From Epiperipatus broadwayi (lineage: Eukaryota; Onychophora; Udeonychophora; Euonychophora; Peripatidae), in contig JAQFVV010007277.1 in assembly GCA_028023455.1 (NCBI GenBank), positions 51,742 through 115,741 on the forward strand: a stretch of DNA of 64,000 nt. Reading direction: 5' to 3'. The position numbers and the translations under genes are program-made. Of the stretch, positions 26,301 to 43,980 are shown one piece after another; positions within the stretch are counted from its first letter, which is position 1, and every line of letters starts with the position of its first letter. The notes beneath the pieces were generated by a model, which saw only the letters and a list, made by a program, of their open reading frames with translations, made no database searches and had not been told where the DNA came from.

Positions 26301-27440
26301 ATAAATATGTTTGCTTTAAATGTTATAAATTTGTATTTAAGTAAATGAATATAAAACAACCTCCAATAAACAATTGCAATCTTTGAACAATTTGAATGTC
26401 ATAAATCTAAATGATTTTAGAACTTTATTTTATATTTTCCAAATGAGTGTTAATACTTTTTATAAGTTTATAGATATTTATTAGAAATTGATAATGCAAC
26501 TTAATTAATTTAAATGCATAGATTTATTTGTTGTTTATTTATGGAGATGTATATTGAGATGTGTGTATTTAATATATTGTATATATAATCAATATTAATA
26601 ACATACATGAAGATAGTGTGTAATAAGGGAATGCTTGTATGTATATTATTCTGTCTTAAATATGAAAATTCAAATATATATTTTTTGCTTTAGCATTTAA
26701 ATTAATGAAAACATGCTCATTAATTTATTTATATTTTGATATTCCTTACATTGCAGTGCAAGTCTTGGTAAGTGATGATTAGTTTGCTGCTAATTAATAT
26801 ATATTGTAACATAATGATATTTAAGGGCATATATTTTTATGCACTCAAATGCTGTTAGATGTATATTGTTATAAATTAATGATCTTTGTTTCATCCTCCT
26901 GATTATTTTTTATATATTATACACATATTTTATCTTTGTCTCTTTATAAAGAACTGAGTGTTTGATATAACCTATAATTTTACTGTACTTAAAGAAGTGA
27001 CATTTTTGCAGAGTATATGTATAATATGACATATACATGAATTAAGTGAAATTGCATGCATTAATGACTAAGTGATACACTAAAGTGTATCAATCTATAT
27101 TATCCACTGTAGTAATGACATTACATATAATAATAAAATTAATATAAAGCTAAATGTGAAGTTTTTATTTTAATTAAAATCTCATAGAGTTATATTATAA
27201 CAATTATAAAAATTTGATATTTGGTTTTAAAATTTTTTGAGTATATTGTGAGCACTCTTTTTACTTGTCAATTAATTTATTGTAAATTTAAAATTACTGA
27301 CATGAGAAGCAAACATACCCTTTTAGTTGATGAGTTATTGTTTTGTTTATGAGCTGGTTAATAATCATATGTTATATAGATTTATTTGTTGATTATAGAA
27401 TTCAATTTTTAAAAGAAGTACAAGTATAGTGATGTTTTTT
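23389..27440. other. AT-rich DNA, no gene seen
   Basis: About 4 kb with short poly-A/T runs and stops throughout. No repeat family recognised by eye. Confidence 0.5.
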
Positions 27441-27451
27441 TTTTTACCATT

Positions 27452-28741
<1,290 letters not shown>

Positions 28742-28787
28742 TCAGTTTAAGATGGAAAATGCATATGTGAATAAAAAAAACCATATA

Positions 28788-30005
28788 GTTTTAATAGTAT
28801 AATAAACAGAATTATAATTGTATCCAATGTTTAACAATTCATTATAATAAGTTTCAATATTTTTAGTTTTATCTGATGCATATTTACAAAGGTTATCATT
28901 TCTAAATAAAAAGGATTTCAAACCTGTCATTTTATGTGACATTGGTACTTTTGATTTATATAGAATATATTCTCTTTTTGCTATTGGTTTAAGAGTCATA
29001 TAGTAATCCAGTTTATCCTTGTTTCTGGTTATCTTGAGATCTAAAAATTGTATACTCATTAAATTTTCATCTGTTTTAATCCACTTTAAGCCCCTTTATA
29101 TTATTTAATTCCTTGAACAAATCATTAATAGCATTTAGCTTTCCACAAACAAAAACATCATCAACATATCGATTGTATAAAATAATATCTTTCTGATAAT
29201 GATCCTTTTTTAAAATATTTTCTTCATATGTAGATATGACAAAATTACATATCTGGGCAACTGTAGGAAATCCCATAAATATACATCAGATAAAACTAAA
29301 AATATTGAAACTTATTATAATGAATTGTTAAATGTTGGATACAATTATAATGCTGTTTATTATACTATTAAAAATTTTACTTATAAATATAAAAATAATA
29401 ATAGTATTAATTCTTCTGATAAAAAATTGTAGATATCAATACCATATATTTCAAATCAACAGGCAAGTTTCATTAAGAAAATTTATAAAGGAATATGTGA
29501 TATTGCATTTTATGCACCACCTACATTAAATAAATTAATAAACAATGCAAAGGATAAAACTTTATTTACAAATAAAAATTGTATCATTTACAAATGGACA
29601 TGTGGGTGTGGCTGTGGATATATAGGTGAATCGAGATGCACATTGAAAAAAAAAACAAAGGAACACTTATTGTTATTTAAAAGGGTTCAAAATATAAAAC
29701 AAAATTTTAAAAATAATGATAATTTATCAGCTTCTGTCTTTTATGATCATAATAAATCATGTATATATGGTTTCGATTTTAATTATAATAATGTAAAAAT
29801 ATTGGAACTGAAAGAAATAATAATAAAAGGAAAATTAAACAGGCAATGTTGATATGTAAATACAAGCAAGATTTGGTTAATAGGCAAGCAGCAAACATTA
29901 AAATCACAGAATTATGGGAATGTTGACATCATAGAATTATGGAAAAGCTGACATTTTAAATGTGATAGTTGACAAAGCTACAAGCTAGTTGAAAGCACTC
30001 CTAGG
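28788..30005. mobile_element. Penelope-like element with 5' inversion
   Basis: Minus strand 29276-28788 encodes part of a PLE reverse transcriptase: MGFPTVAQICNFVISTYEEN, then RYVDDVFV (YVDD at 29157-29168), a frameshift near 29070, then IQFLDLKI and ASDKTKNIETYYNELL. At about 29279 the orientation switches. The plus strand restarts at SDKTKNIETYYNELLNVGYN, continues through an in-frame TAG near 29430, and reaches the GIY-YIG endonuclease (WTCGCGCGYIGESRCTL, about 29602-29655) with a C-terminal ITELWEC-stop near 29927. About 100 bp of coding sequence is therefore present in both orientations. PLEs combine an RT with a C-terminal GIY-YIG nuclease and insert by target-primed reverse transcription. 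Frameshifts make this copy dead. Confidence 0.85.
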
Positions 30006-30036
30006 TGACGGTTATACATATATTTTTTATAAGCTT

Positions 30037-30135
30037 TTAAATACTGTATTTTTAAATATTTATTTATAAATTTGCATATAAATACTGTATTTTTAAATAT
30101 TTATTTATAAATTTGCATATATATATATATTGACA
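30037..30135. repeat. 41-bp tandem duplication and short (TA)n
   Basis: ATACTGTATTTTTAAATATT starts at 30041 and again at 30082. A short TA tract follows. Confidence 0.85.
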
Positions 30136-33015
30136 ATGTGGTGTAAAATGTTTAAATTATGTTAGAATAAAAAGCAGTGTTTATATTGTAAAATATAAGT
30201 TTTTGTTGGATGTAATAATTCTAAAATATTTATTTTTGTTTGTAGTATAATACAATTTTTATTAAAAAAACACTACTTAAAATTGCTTAAAGAGTGGATA
30301 TAGAGGATTTCTCTAGTCACACTGACATCAATAAAAAAAATTGTAAATAGAACTGAATAGTTTGAACTTTTTTGTTTTGGCTTTAAAACAGAAACACATA
30401 TAAACCTCTGAATATGATTTTCTTTTTATTTATTTTGAAAATATATATTTAAGTAAACAAAATGTAGGGGTAAGAAGCAACACTGTCTGCCTATTGAGAA
30501 AACTTTATGGGAAAGTGGCAATTTATTATAAAAGGAAAAATGATCAAAATTATTTCATTACATTATAAACCATCAGAATATTTTTATCGTATAAAATGGA
30601 TGTTATCCATATTTTAAAGATGAGATAATTTTATTACATTGACTGACCAATTTTATTTAAGATATGGATCAGTTCAATTTCCTATCATATCATTCTAGAT
30701 AGAGCTAGCATCTAAACATTCATAATATTTTGATATAAACCTTGTTCAGGAAAGGACATCTCTTTATATCATCATGAATATAATCTAGTACTTACATGTG
30801 TAATCTCATATAAATTAAATAATTATTATTTGAAAGAATAATTTGGATGTATACATAAAACATTGGAATTGATAAAATGTACATTGGATTTAAAAGTTTT
30901 TGTAAATATATTATATATGTTTTTAGGAGAAAACACACTATTGATCTGTAGTTTGAAATACACCTTGGAACATATGATGCCAATCTGGATATTTAAAGTC
31001 TCTCAATCAGTTTGTTTGTATCTATTTATCATTATTATTGATATACATAATTTTATTTCTCTTCATTTAAAATGTGAGATGTTTATTGATGAATAATATA
31101 TAATCTTAAGTTCAAGAGTATTTTATTTACTTACCAAAATATAAGATAGTTATATTTTTTAAGTATAAACTTACATCTCATGGTATATTACTTTTTCATT
31201 ATTTATTGATTTTAAATTAACTTCATGTATATCATTTATATTAAAAGTTTAAAAAAAAGATTTTATTACAATAAGTATTCACTTTATTTTTTCCTCCTAA
31301 ATTTATAACAAAAAGTACATTTATCTTTGTATATATTATATAAAGTATAGAAGATGTATATATGACACTCGCTTGTATTTTGAAAATTATGAACATGCTG
31401 CAATATATTTGTAAGACATATATAAAACAGATATAAACTTAAAATAGAAAATTAATATTTGATCTATTAGATAAAGTGAAGATAAATATTTTTTTTATTT
31501 TATGCATTATGGACCAAAGAGTGGTTTATCTACATTTAGCTTAATATCCTAAATTGTAAATGTAAAATTAATGCAGGAAAAGATAAGTGGTCATATTGGA
31601 TAGGGTAAAGAATAACAGTTTCATTTGTTGTATTTTTATTATATAGTTGAGTAATAAGACCATAAGAAAATTGAGTGTAAGGTAAAGAGAGAAATCAAAT
31701 GGTGAATATCTGAAAATGTAAACATAGATAAAAATATAATATTTCATAATACAATAATGAAATTATTTGGTTGAGAAAATAAAACAATCCATATTTTAAA
31801 TATTACATTTTTCAGCTAATCGATGAGGGGTAATTAGTGAAAAAAATATTCATTATTTAATATACATTATTTTGTAATATAATGGACAAAATTAAATACA
31901 CCCAATATTTTATTGTATCAGCAAGGAATTTTATTTTAATTATCTAAGTTTAACTCAAGGGGGATGTAAATGTTTAAATGTTTACATATACTATTATATT
32001 ATATTATTGTATTTTTTATGTTAATCCATTTATTAATTCTAATTATTTTTTGTAATTTTCTAAATGAGACATTATTAAAATTAATGTTTTAAAAATTAAA
32101 CAAAGAGTTGCATTTTTGTGAAAATCATCTTCACTACACCAACATCAGAGAGCATGAATTGTAATATACACATTAACCAAAACATATGATTTGAAATTTT
32201 ATGAGAAATTAATTCCGTTCAAAATATTGGATCACAACTATATGGAAAAATGTATCTTAAATGGAATCTTAAATTACTGCAAACTGTCTTGATCACATCA
32301 ATCATTGATAAAATTTATTGCAAATTTGGTAAAATATGGTTATTTCTAGGGAATCAGGTGAAGAATTAGTCTTTTTATTTAAAGTTCTAAATTATGATTG
32401 CAACTTAGACAACAATAGTGATTTATTATTCAATAGTAAAGAACATCCATTTAAAGTAGTAATATAAGTTTAATTATAGATTAATGTTATAGTCTTTTAG
32501 GAAATGACATACAATCTATAGAGTTAAGTCAAATCCCTCATGATATTTTATAGGTAATATAAATAGCTAATTAAAATCAATGATAATCCTGAAATCTCCT
32601 TAATAAAATATTATTATTGTGGTTATTCTTAATGATAATTCTATAAAAAGTAATAATAATAATAGATCAATATACAATCAAATGATATTATAACTGCTTA
32701 ATTAGATTAATTTTAATTTAAAAATTATATATTTTTATTATATTCATTTAAGTATTATTGTTAATCATGGGAATATTGAGATACTTAATAAGGAAGAGTG
32801 TCTTAGTATTATTATGCCATTGAATGAATACATCATTATTTATTTAATGATGAAGGGTATGTAATCATGTTAATAGGATCAGAAAGTTTTGTAATTGCTA
32901 ATACCAATTAAATATTATCTAGAAATAATAAGAGTATTAAATTGCACCCAGATAAAGTCATATTATAGCCCAATTTAGGGAATTGTCATATCTTATAAGG
33001 GTCATTCTCCTATTG
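30136..33015. other. AT-rich DNA, no gene seen
   Basis: Short frames at 30792-31096 overlap on opposite strands and show no domain. Nothing else supported. Confidence 0.5.
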
Positions 33016-33021
33016 GCATGG

Positions 33022-36080
<3,059 letters not shown>

Positions 36081-36084
36081 TATT

Positions 36085-36290
36085 ATTACTATGGAATATT
36101 TGTGGAAATGCCGGAAGAGACTCAATTGCGATTTCTGTATTGAGCTCCAATTCCGAGAGTAACAAGGATTTTAATAGAGGAGCGGATTGGATTATATTAT
36201 ACATTATTTCATTCATGGCATTTTATAAGAAGACCCAAAGTCTGACTATAGCTAGATGTGACTTCCTCGAAGCTTGAAAAGGACAGTCCT
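36085..36290 (+). other. Small protein-like island, unassigned
   Basis: GC is higher than in the flanks. One frame reads VEMPEETQLRFLY, a TGA, then APIPRVTRILIEERIGLYY and HSWHFIRRPKV before further stops. It may be an exon relic or transposon debris. No family recognised. Confidence 0.25.
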
Positions 36291-36342
36291 GTTATAATAT
36301 ATATATATATAATGGTAATTCACTATTATATACAATGTTCAA

Positions 36343-36466
36343 TCCACAAAAGTACTTTCAATTAATTCCTTAACCTGCCTCAACTGCCGTTTTGTTTTTT
36401 GAATTTAACAGCAGTTGAGGCAGGTTAAGGAATTGACCAAAAGTACTTCTGCAGATTGAAACACTG
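36343..36466. mobile_element. Small inverted-repeat element
   Basis: Arms of roughly 50 bp, with CCTTAACCTGCCTCAACTGC on the left and GCAGTTGAGGCAGGTTAAGG on the right, surround a short T-rich loop. Flanking AGTACTT motifs are also mirrored. MITE-like and non-coding. Confidence 0.75.
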
Positions 36467-36574
36467 GATGAAATAGTTAATTAACGTTATATTTATTATT
36501 TTTATTGTTATTACAATAGTTTTTTAATTAATGGACATTAATTTTAATGACAGTAAGAAAAAAGAATATATATA

Positions 36575-36910
36575 TGACAATAGATGGCGTTATACCAAAA
36601 ACACCTTCAAGCATTTGTTTACATAAACGTCAGAGCGAGTATTTCACTATCTCTAACTTAATTACCACCTTCATATCATGATTTCAAGCTATTTGCTATC
36701 ATCAGTGAAGGACAGGATTAAGAAACTAGATCTAAAACACAAACTCTGAGCGTTTAAGAAACAGTTTCTATTCAGCTTGCGATAGTGAAATACTCTCTCT
36801 GACGTTTATGTAAACAAACGCATGAAGGTGTTTTTGGTATAACGCCATCTATTGTCATAAATACAAGCGTATGCAAGTTTTTAACGTGTGTTTTTTGTTT
36901 TTCATATATA
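36575..36910. mobile_element. Foldback/MITE with 77-bp terminal inverted repeats
   Basis: 36575-36651 and 36781-36857 are inverted repeats with only a few differences; the outer end reads TGACAATAGATGGCGTTATA. The internal CATGATTTCAAGCTATTTGC and the right-hand extension (36858-36910, TAAATACAAGCGTATGCAAG) match the 409-bp unit at 13.8 kb, so both belong to one family. Both ends sit in TA-rich sequence. No coding capacity. Confidence 0.88.
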
Positions 36911-38700
36911 TATACAAACATAGAATACATATACATGCATACACAAACTCTAAATAATAATTGAATTTTTTAAATAGTAATATATTATCATAATATAAGG
37001 CTGGAGCAGTAAAAAAAAAATAAGTATTCTTTTTTTTTTTCTTACTGTCATTAAAATTAAATTTTTAATTGTAATTTGATGTTTAAAAAAGAATCAATTA
37101 ATATACTTTATTAAATATAACTAAAAATGGTAATAAAATCCATGGAAATTATTTTAAAATATTAGTTAGTATCTTCTAAAAATATTTTACAATATTATTT
37201 TTTATATCAATAAATATTTTTAAGTTATTACGATATATTAAACATTTGCTGATGTTTTAAATCCTGAGTTAATGAAATTAAAACTAAACATACTGGAAAT
37301 GTAAAAAAATATTCCTTTTAACGAAAAAAAGAGTTCAGTAAAATTTATGACATAGCTGTAATAAAAAATGAAGTAATCAAATGATTTTATTGCTTGGGAG
37401 TTCATTAGAAGTTTGAATATTGCAAGAGTCAAAACTATGTCTATTCTATGAACCTTAAATTTAGCTCCAATGCCATCCACTGTACTGATATTTTAAAGTA
37501 TAGATGATACATAGTTCTAATTTTGGGATGCTTTAAGAATTTTTATTAGATATGTGACTTCGCAATATACAGTTACTATGAGTGATTATCAAAAGTTGTT
37601 TTGGGGTATTATCTCATTGCCTTGTTGCTCCTGGATTTATTCAGGTAGAATACTAAACATGAAATTGTATATAAATATTTTTAAATACACTAGTTGTTAG
37701 TGCATTTTGCTTTCATCTTTAGTATTTACATTCAAATCAAGATAAACAAAAAAAAAATTAAGTAAATAAAAAAAATTGAACTAATCTCTAAAAATTTTTT
37801 TAAGTAAAAGACATATATTCAAGGACTTTATTAAACAATACTGATAAACAAATAGGTATTTAATTATAGCAGGGAAATAACGTAAGAAAGGAAAATTGTG
37901 GCTTGATTTGTAGATAATATCTTCTCTAATTCTATAATTATTTACTTCTTTATTTCTAACAAGTTGTAATTTTATCACAAGGATTTTATATGCCTGTCAA
38001 AAATGATTCTTTTATTGTATACTTTAAATATCCAGCTGAACATGCTTTTGGCCAAGTTGGTAAAATTTGTAGTGCTCAAAAAATGGATAATACTAAATTT
38101 GGCTGTATGGATTTGACTGAGTTGGCTGAGAGCATGCTAATTTTATCCCAAATTTTAGCTGTTGAGATTGAGTGCTACAAATTTGACTGAATTGGCTGAA
38201 AGTATGGTCAACTAAATATTGAAAGTTTAAAACATATTTTTTTTATGCTGAGTTAAAATGTTTCTGATAAAATTAGTATCATCTCTATTATCTTTTAAAA
38301 ATGTGGAGACATTCTGAAAAAATTTTTTCTCCTCAATTGGAAAATTTAAGGTTATGAAATATTTAGATATATAAACAATAGTTTTATAAGTGGTCAAATG
38401 CTAATGGTTAGACTTAAAGTATGGCAATCAGTAATCATGTTGAAAACAATTAAATAAAACATATTATGAAAATGGAAATGTTTACTAAAAAATATAGAAA
38501 TAATACAATATTGGTCAGCTATTATAGGATATGAAAGAGAAATTAATATGGATTGGGGGTCAAAATATGAAAGTCTGGCTGCGTTTGTAAATAAAATAGT
38601 AGTAACAAACATATCATATACACATAAAAGTTCAAAGTAATCTGAAAAGATATTAGTTGTATTATGCTTTGATTAAAAAAGATTAAAATATTGTAGTAGC
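36911..38700. other. AT-rich DNA, no recognised gene
   Basis: The 66-codon frame at 37990-38190 has no recognised domain. Within it and just after it a near-repeat (TTTGACTGAGTTGGCTGA at 38113 and its variant at about 38181) occurs twice. Other frames are weaker. Confidence 0.4.
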
Positions 38701-38730
38701 TAAGCACAGTCATATATATATATATATATA

Positions 38731-38743
38731 TAAATCATAATGT

Positions 38744-38779
<36 letters not shown>

Positions 38780-38797
38780 TTATTACATTATGATTTA
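38731..38797. repeat. Palindrome centred on a (TA)n tract
   Basis: TAAATCATAATGTAATAAT (38731-38749) is exactly mirrored at 38779-38797. The centre is about 28 bp of TA repeats, and another TA tract lies just upstream. Confidence 0.92.
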
Positions 38798-38799
38798 AA

Positions 38800-40910
38800 A
38801 AATAAAAGACAGAGTTGAGACACACAAGACCAACTGATAAATTAAAAAAAGATATTAAATAAATATTTTCAGATTTGTTGAATAAGAAAATAAGTTAAAA
38901 AGTAAGTAATAGAATAAATTCAAATTTAGAAATTATTTAAAAATAAATTTCAAATATTCTTTTGTGAAAGAATAAGTTATTAAACTTTTAGAAAAAATAA
39001 AATTTATAATTAATAATGAGATGAGAAACAAACTGGCATATAATTCTATCAAAAGTAAAACAATTATTAAAAACATAATAGTAAAACAAACTTACTATAA
39101 GGAGAATATGTGGAAATAGAAAAATTACAAAAAATATATAATATTAATTTAATACCTAATTGAGAAAAATAATTTAAATTGAGTATGAGAACCAAAAAAG
39201 GGTGGTGATTGACAATAGAACACATAAATTGTTAATAAAATAAAATAAGATATATTATACAATGCTTATTTAGCATCAAGAAAATGTATAGGTAGATGAA
39301 TCTGAATGTATGTTAATACACATATATAAGCTAGTTTTATGAGATATATTTCACTTTTAATCTGTTGAAATACTAGCAAATGATTGTGATTACATACTGA
39401 GTGCAAAAAGAGAGAATTATGGATGCACATCTACTTTATTATTTTAACATAATTAATAAAAAGCATCATGATTTTATTGAATGTAATGAAAAAGGGAATC
39501 TAAAGAAAAAAATTAGATAAGTTGTATAAAAATAAAAGTTATTTTGTACTAAATAATATTCTTATGAGAAAAGTAATATTTATCAGTGGCTAAAATATAT
39601 AAGCTTGCACTTGATGGCACTACTAGTCAGTCTGACTGTTATTAATAATATATTTTATTCTCTATTTTATTGAATATATATTAAAGTTAATTATTAAGTA
39701 GCTGCTTAATTAGTAGCAATAGTATTGTATTAGATGTAAGAATCTTACTTGGAAAAGAGATTATGATGATGAAAATCGATATAATAAAATTTTATGTATG
39801 TATTGAGATCTAAGTAAATGCGAATAACATTAAACAATGAAATACATAGTAAAATAGAAAAAAGGAAAAAAAAATCAATAGATTAGACAATTGTAGTATA
39901 GGTTAGTGTTTTATATCTTTAAATAAAATAAAAAAGTCAATGTTTACATGTAATGTTTATAAAACTAAATGTCATTTTTTAGCCAATTAAAGTTGTGTAA
40001 GAAAGATGATTGTTAATTGTGTTGTTTGTCTTGTAGCTTCATATGGAATATAGATAAAATGAAGATAAACTATTAAAAGTTTTGCAAATGAAGATTCGAA
40101 GCAAAATGGATAAAATAAAATTAGAAAAGTAGATGTGTTGAAAGTAATTAGTTAAAAAGACTTATTTTTAATAAACTTTCAAAGGAATAAAAATAAATTG
40201 TATTAGATATATATATTTTGAAGCAGAAAATGTATGCTGAGTGGCGTTGAAAAACAAATGACAAAAAATGGACAAATTTGATAGATGATCCAATAAAAAT
40301 AATAACAAATATTTGAGTAGCTGACCGATTAAAAGATTTACAAAAAGGATTGTAGATTAGTGTGTGAAAAAGAATTGCAGATTAGTGTGTGGGATTTTTC
40401 TTTTGATAAACTAAAATAATGAATTTTACATGTAGTGAATGCGATTTTAAGAAAACAAACATTCACACAACACAAATTCAAATCAAAGTCAATTATATTT
40501 TTCAAACTATATATTATAAACAATAATGTAGCTGGAAATCATTAAAAATATACATATATTCATTTTTTGAAAACATGTTTCAAAAAATTAAAAAATCCAG
40601 TATATTTTTTTTTTAAAAAAAAAAAGTTAAAAGGGCATAAAAATAGTATGGATAGTGCACATATACATAATTCTCTCTTTTCTTTCGTTTTGTAAATTCA
40701 TTTTTATAACCTAATTTTAAAATGAAGAATAATTTAAGGAAACCATAAATATTTAACTATTGGGATTTATTATATATTATGCTCTTTATGGTGATGACAA
40801 AGCAATTGTATGAAATTGAGTGTATTGTAGTATAGAGATGTTTTTGCATATATTGTTACATAAATCTAATGTTCATTTTTCAAAAAATAATTATTCAGTA
40901 ATGTACTAGT
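38800..40910. other. AT-rich DNA, no gene seen
   Basis: A short stretch near 39285-39315 weakly resembles the PLE GESRCTL segment but is too short to claim. A duplicated GATTAGTGTGTG lies near 40354 and 40380. Confidence 0.45.
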
Positions 40911-41924
40911 CAAAACATGTATATCCATCTAACATGAGCTGGAACTCACAAACTGTCTTTCAAACCCAGTCTAACCCGAGATTTAGGTCAGGAACCAGCC
41001 TGGATTTGAAACCACTCTCTAAGCCCCAGATCAAACACCTAATGGATAACATAACAATGATGGTACCTGAGAATTAATTTTAATCTGACACATTAGCAAA
41101 GTGGAAAAGACAATGAGACATCTATAACTATGACTTAACTAAAATATATACATGCATAACGGTAAGTGTGGAAGTGGAGGTAAAGGAATTCAAACTACTC
41201 AAATACATTAGACAATAAAATTATTATTTAATATAATGACAAATTATTATACATTATGACTTAATTATATACATTAGTGTGTGCATGAATGAGCAAGCAG
41301 TAGATGATTACATAGTGTCATTCACGCTATTATTTCTCATATCCTCTTTTATTAATTAGCTAAATAATATATTATAAATAAACACACATCTTTGGTGGGT
41401 CCAATATTAAGATGCCAATCGATTATTATAAAGAATTACATAATATTGCTATTAATGTTTTGGATTATGGTTCTGAAATGTGGTGACTAACATTATTACT
41501 TTGGGGAGCATTCTGAGATTCATTACAGATATAATACAATTTTCATGCCATTATGATCATGAAAATAAATAAAATACATTTGAAGACACATTTGATTATA
41601 TGACAAAAGATTTAATGAAACTTCTTTTAATTAGTGCTGGTATGAAGAATGCTTTAGTTCCCCAAGGCATATAGATACTCTTAAATACAGAAATAAGTTA
41701 TGATGGTGGGATTGTATAATAAAACTAAAATAATATTAGTAATTAATCTAGCTAGTAATATTTGGCATTGATATATATTTTGAGAAGAGCACACATTTAA
41801 TATTAGAGCATTAAAACTGGGTCATGAAGCAAAAGAAATAAATATATGAAGAAATTTGTGGTACTGACATAATAGCCAGAAAATAATAAGAAAAGTTGTG
41901 CTTCTAGATGAGAATGAAGTGGAT

Positions 41925-42095
41925 AGGCATGCCATGGGCATCACCGATATGCAGGCCTTTTTGTATGAAGAAGTGAATAGGCATAGCATGTGCCAGACTT
42001 AGGGATCAGCGCCAGAGGCCTTTTTATATGACAAATGGTTATGCATAGCATGTGCCAAACTTACGGGAATCACCGCCAGAGGCATTTTATACAGA
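41925..42095 (+). repeat. Internal ~60-bp tandem units within copy A
   Basis: Motifs GGCATAGCATGTGCC and CGCCAGAGGC recur about every 60 bp, in three degenerate units. Copy B keeps about two at 51458-51575. Confidence 0.7.
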
Positions 42096-42251
42096 ATAAT
42101 TCCCCATGGGTTAGGACATGATGAGAATTCTATGGGTTCGATCTTGTCATAACCCCCAGATTAAATTAGAAGCACATAATATATATATATATATAAATAA
42201 TTCATGAAGATAGGCTGAATGTCAGTAATGCAGTACGGATAAATGTCACTA

Positions 42252-42342
<91 letters not shown>
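42252..42342. repeat. (TA)n(GA)n compound microsatellite
   Basis: About 65 bp of TA repeats followed by about 26 bp of GA repeats. Confidence 0.97.
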
Positions 42343-42345
<3 letters not shown>

Positions 42346-42683
42346 AGATTTCATTTGATAAAATATACATTAAGATTTTATTTAGTAAAAGAAACATTAA
42401 GATTTACTTAATAACTAAAATAGTAAAATATTAAAATTTGCCCCCTTTTCCTTTTCTGATATTAAAAATAATTCAATCACACCATCATGGTTTTTATAAT
42501 AACTGGAATATTTAAATACAATATTTAAAATTTTAAGAGTGTAGAAAATAAACGAAGACTGGCCGTTATAGAAAATAATTAATGGGTCACTCTTTCAGAA
42601 TTGAATTAAAACAAAATATTTTAAAAGATTTAAAGCATTAATTAGTTTAAGTTCTGGATTCACCCTGGTAGAAAATCCAGATA

Positions 42684-42788
<105 letters not shown>

Positions 42789-43916
42789 ACATAAATAAAA
42801 TATTGGCTCCTAAAACAATCTCATGAGTGTATTAATTAATAATGCATTGTTTTAAATAGATATTAAAAACCTTAATTCATGAAGGTTTACTTAAAAAGAA
42901 GAAAAGATTTTACAAAATTTAACTCGTCAGATTTTTAGACATTGCCATAATAATAATAAAAGCATATATGTAAAATCAAGTCATAAATAACTATAAATAA
43001 TTGACCGCACCAAAGTTAAAGAAAGTTAGAGCATATGAGAGAAAATTAGATTTATAAAATCATCTAAGAGTAAATTACATTTACATAATAATTTAAAAGA
43101 TACATTAGAAATCTTGATAACAGGATTTGAGCTTAGTGAGGCTAGATTCATTTTCAAATAGTATCATAAAAGTTACCTTGCACAAATTTAATAAGTCTAT
43201 TTTCAAAGTATGGCTCATGCATGGCAAATTGAGGATCCAAATAAATTCTCTTGGTGACAGCAAGCTTCTACTTAGCATACTAAAGTTTTAGGTTGGGTTT
43301 TTACTTCATTCTATGGGAGCATGATATTAAAGTAGCAGCAGATGATCACTCAACAGGGCCAAGAAGGGTGGTGGATTTATTACTACATCATTTTAAGTTT
43401 TAAGCGATGTGTACTATGTTTACAATTAGTTCTCTCAATAGTAGCTAATCTATCTGATTTAAAACCCAGTCATTTTATACTCTCCCAGGTATTTTTGGAA
43501 TGCTTTTAATCACTTAGTTTTAGCTTTACAATCTAATCTCTGATCTTAAAAATCTTAATTTTCTTTATAAATTGTTTTTGAAGATGCAACAGTAAGATCA
43601 CGTCCAAAAATAAATTCAAATCTATTTCCAGATTAGAAATAGATTTGACAAAATATTTATAAAAAAAAAAAACTTTAATTTTAATCCCATTTTAAGTAAA
43701 AACTTTAATTAAAAATAACTTCCCCAGATTGAAACAATAGTGCTTCCAACCCTTTAATCATTTTTAAACAATTGACTGTAGCATCTTCCATATTGGATTT
43801 TACAAAATATACAGTTTAAAAAAAAAAAAAAACAAGCAATTTAAAAAGAAAAGATTAAAAAATGACATATAATAAAATATTTAAACCATCAATCTTTTGT
43901 TAGTAAGTTTTTGCTC

Positions 43917-43938
43917 ATATATATATATATATATACAT

Positions 43939-43980
<42 letters not shown>

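Noticed and set aside
29332-29529. Plus-strand 65-codon hydrophobic frame
   Set aside because: Out-of-frame shadow of the PLE, whose true frame there encodes the RT-endonuclease linker.
39285-39315. Fourth PLE GIY-YIG fragment
   Set aside because: Only about 30 bases of resemblance, insufficient in AT-rich sequence.
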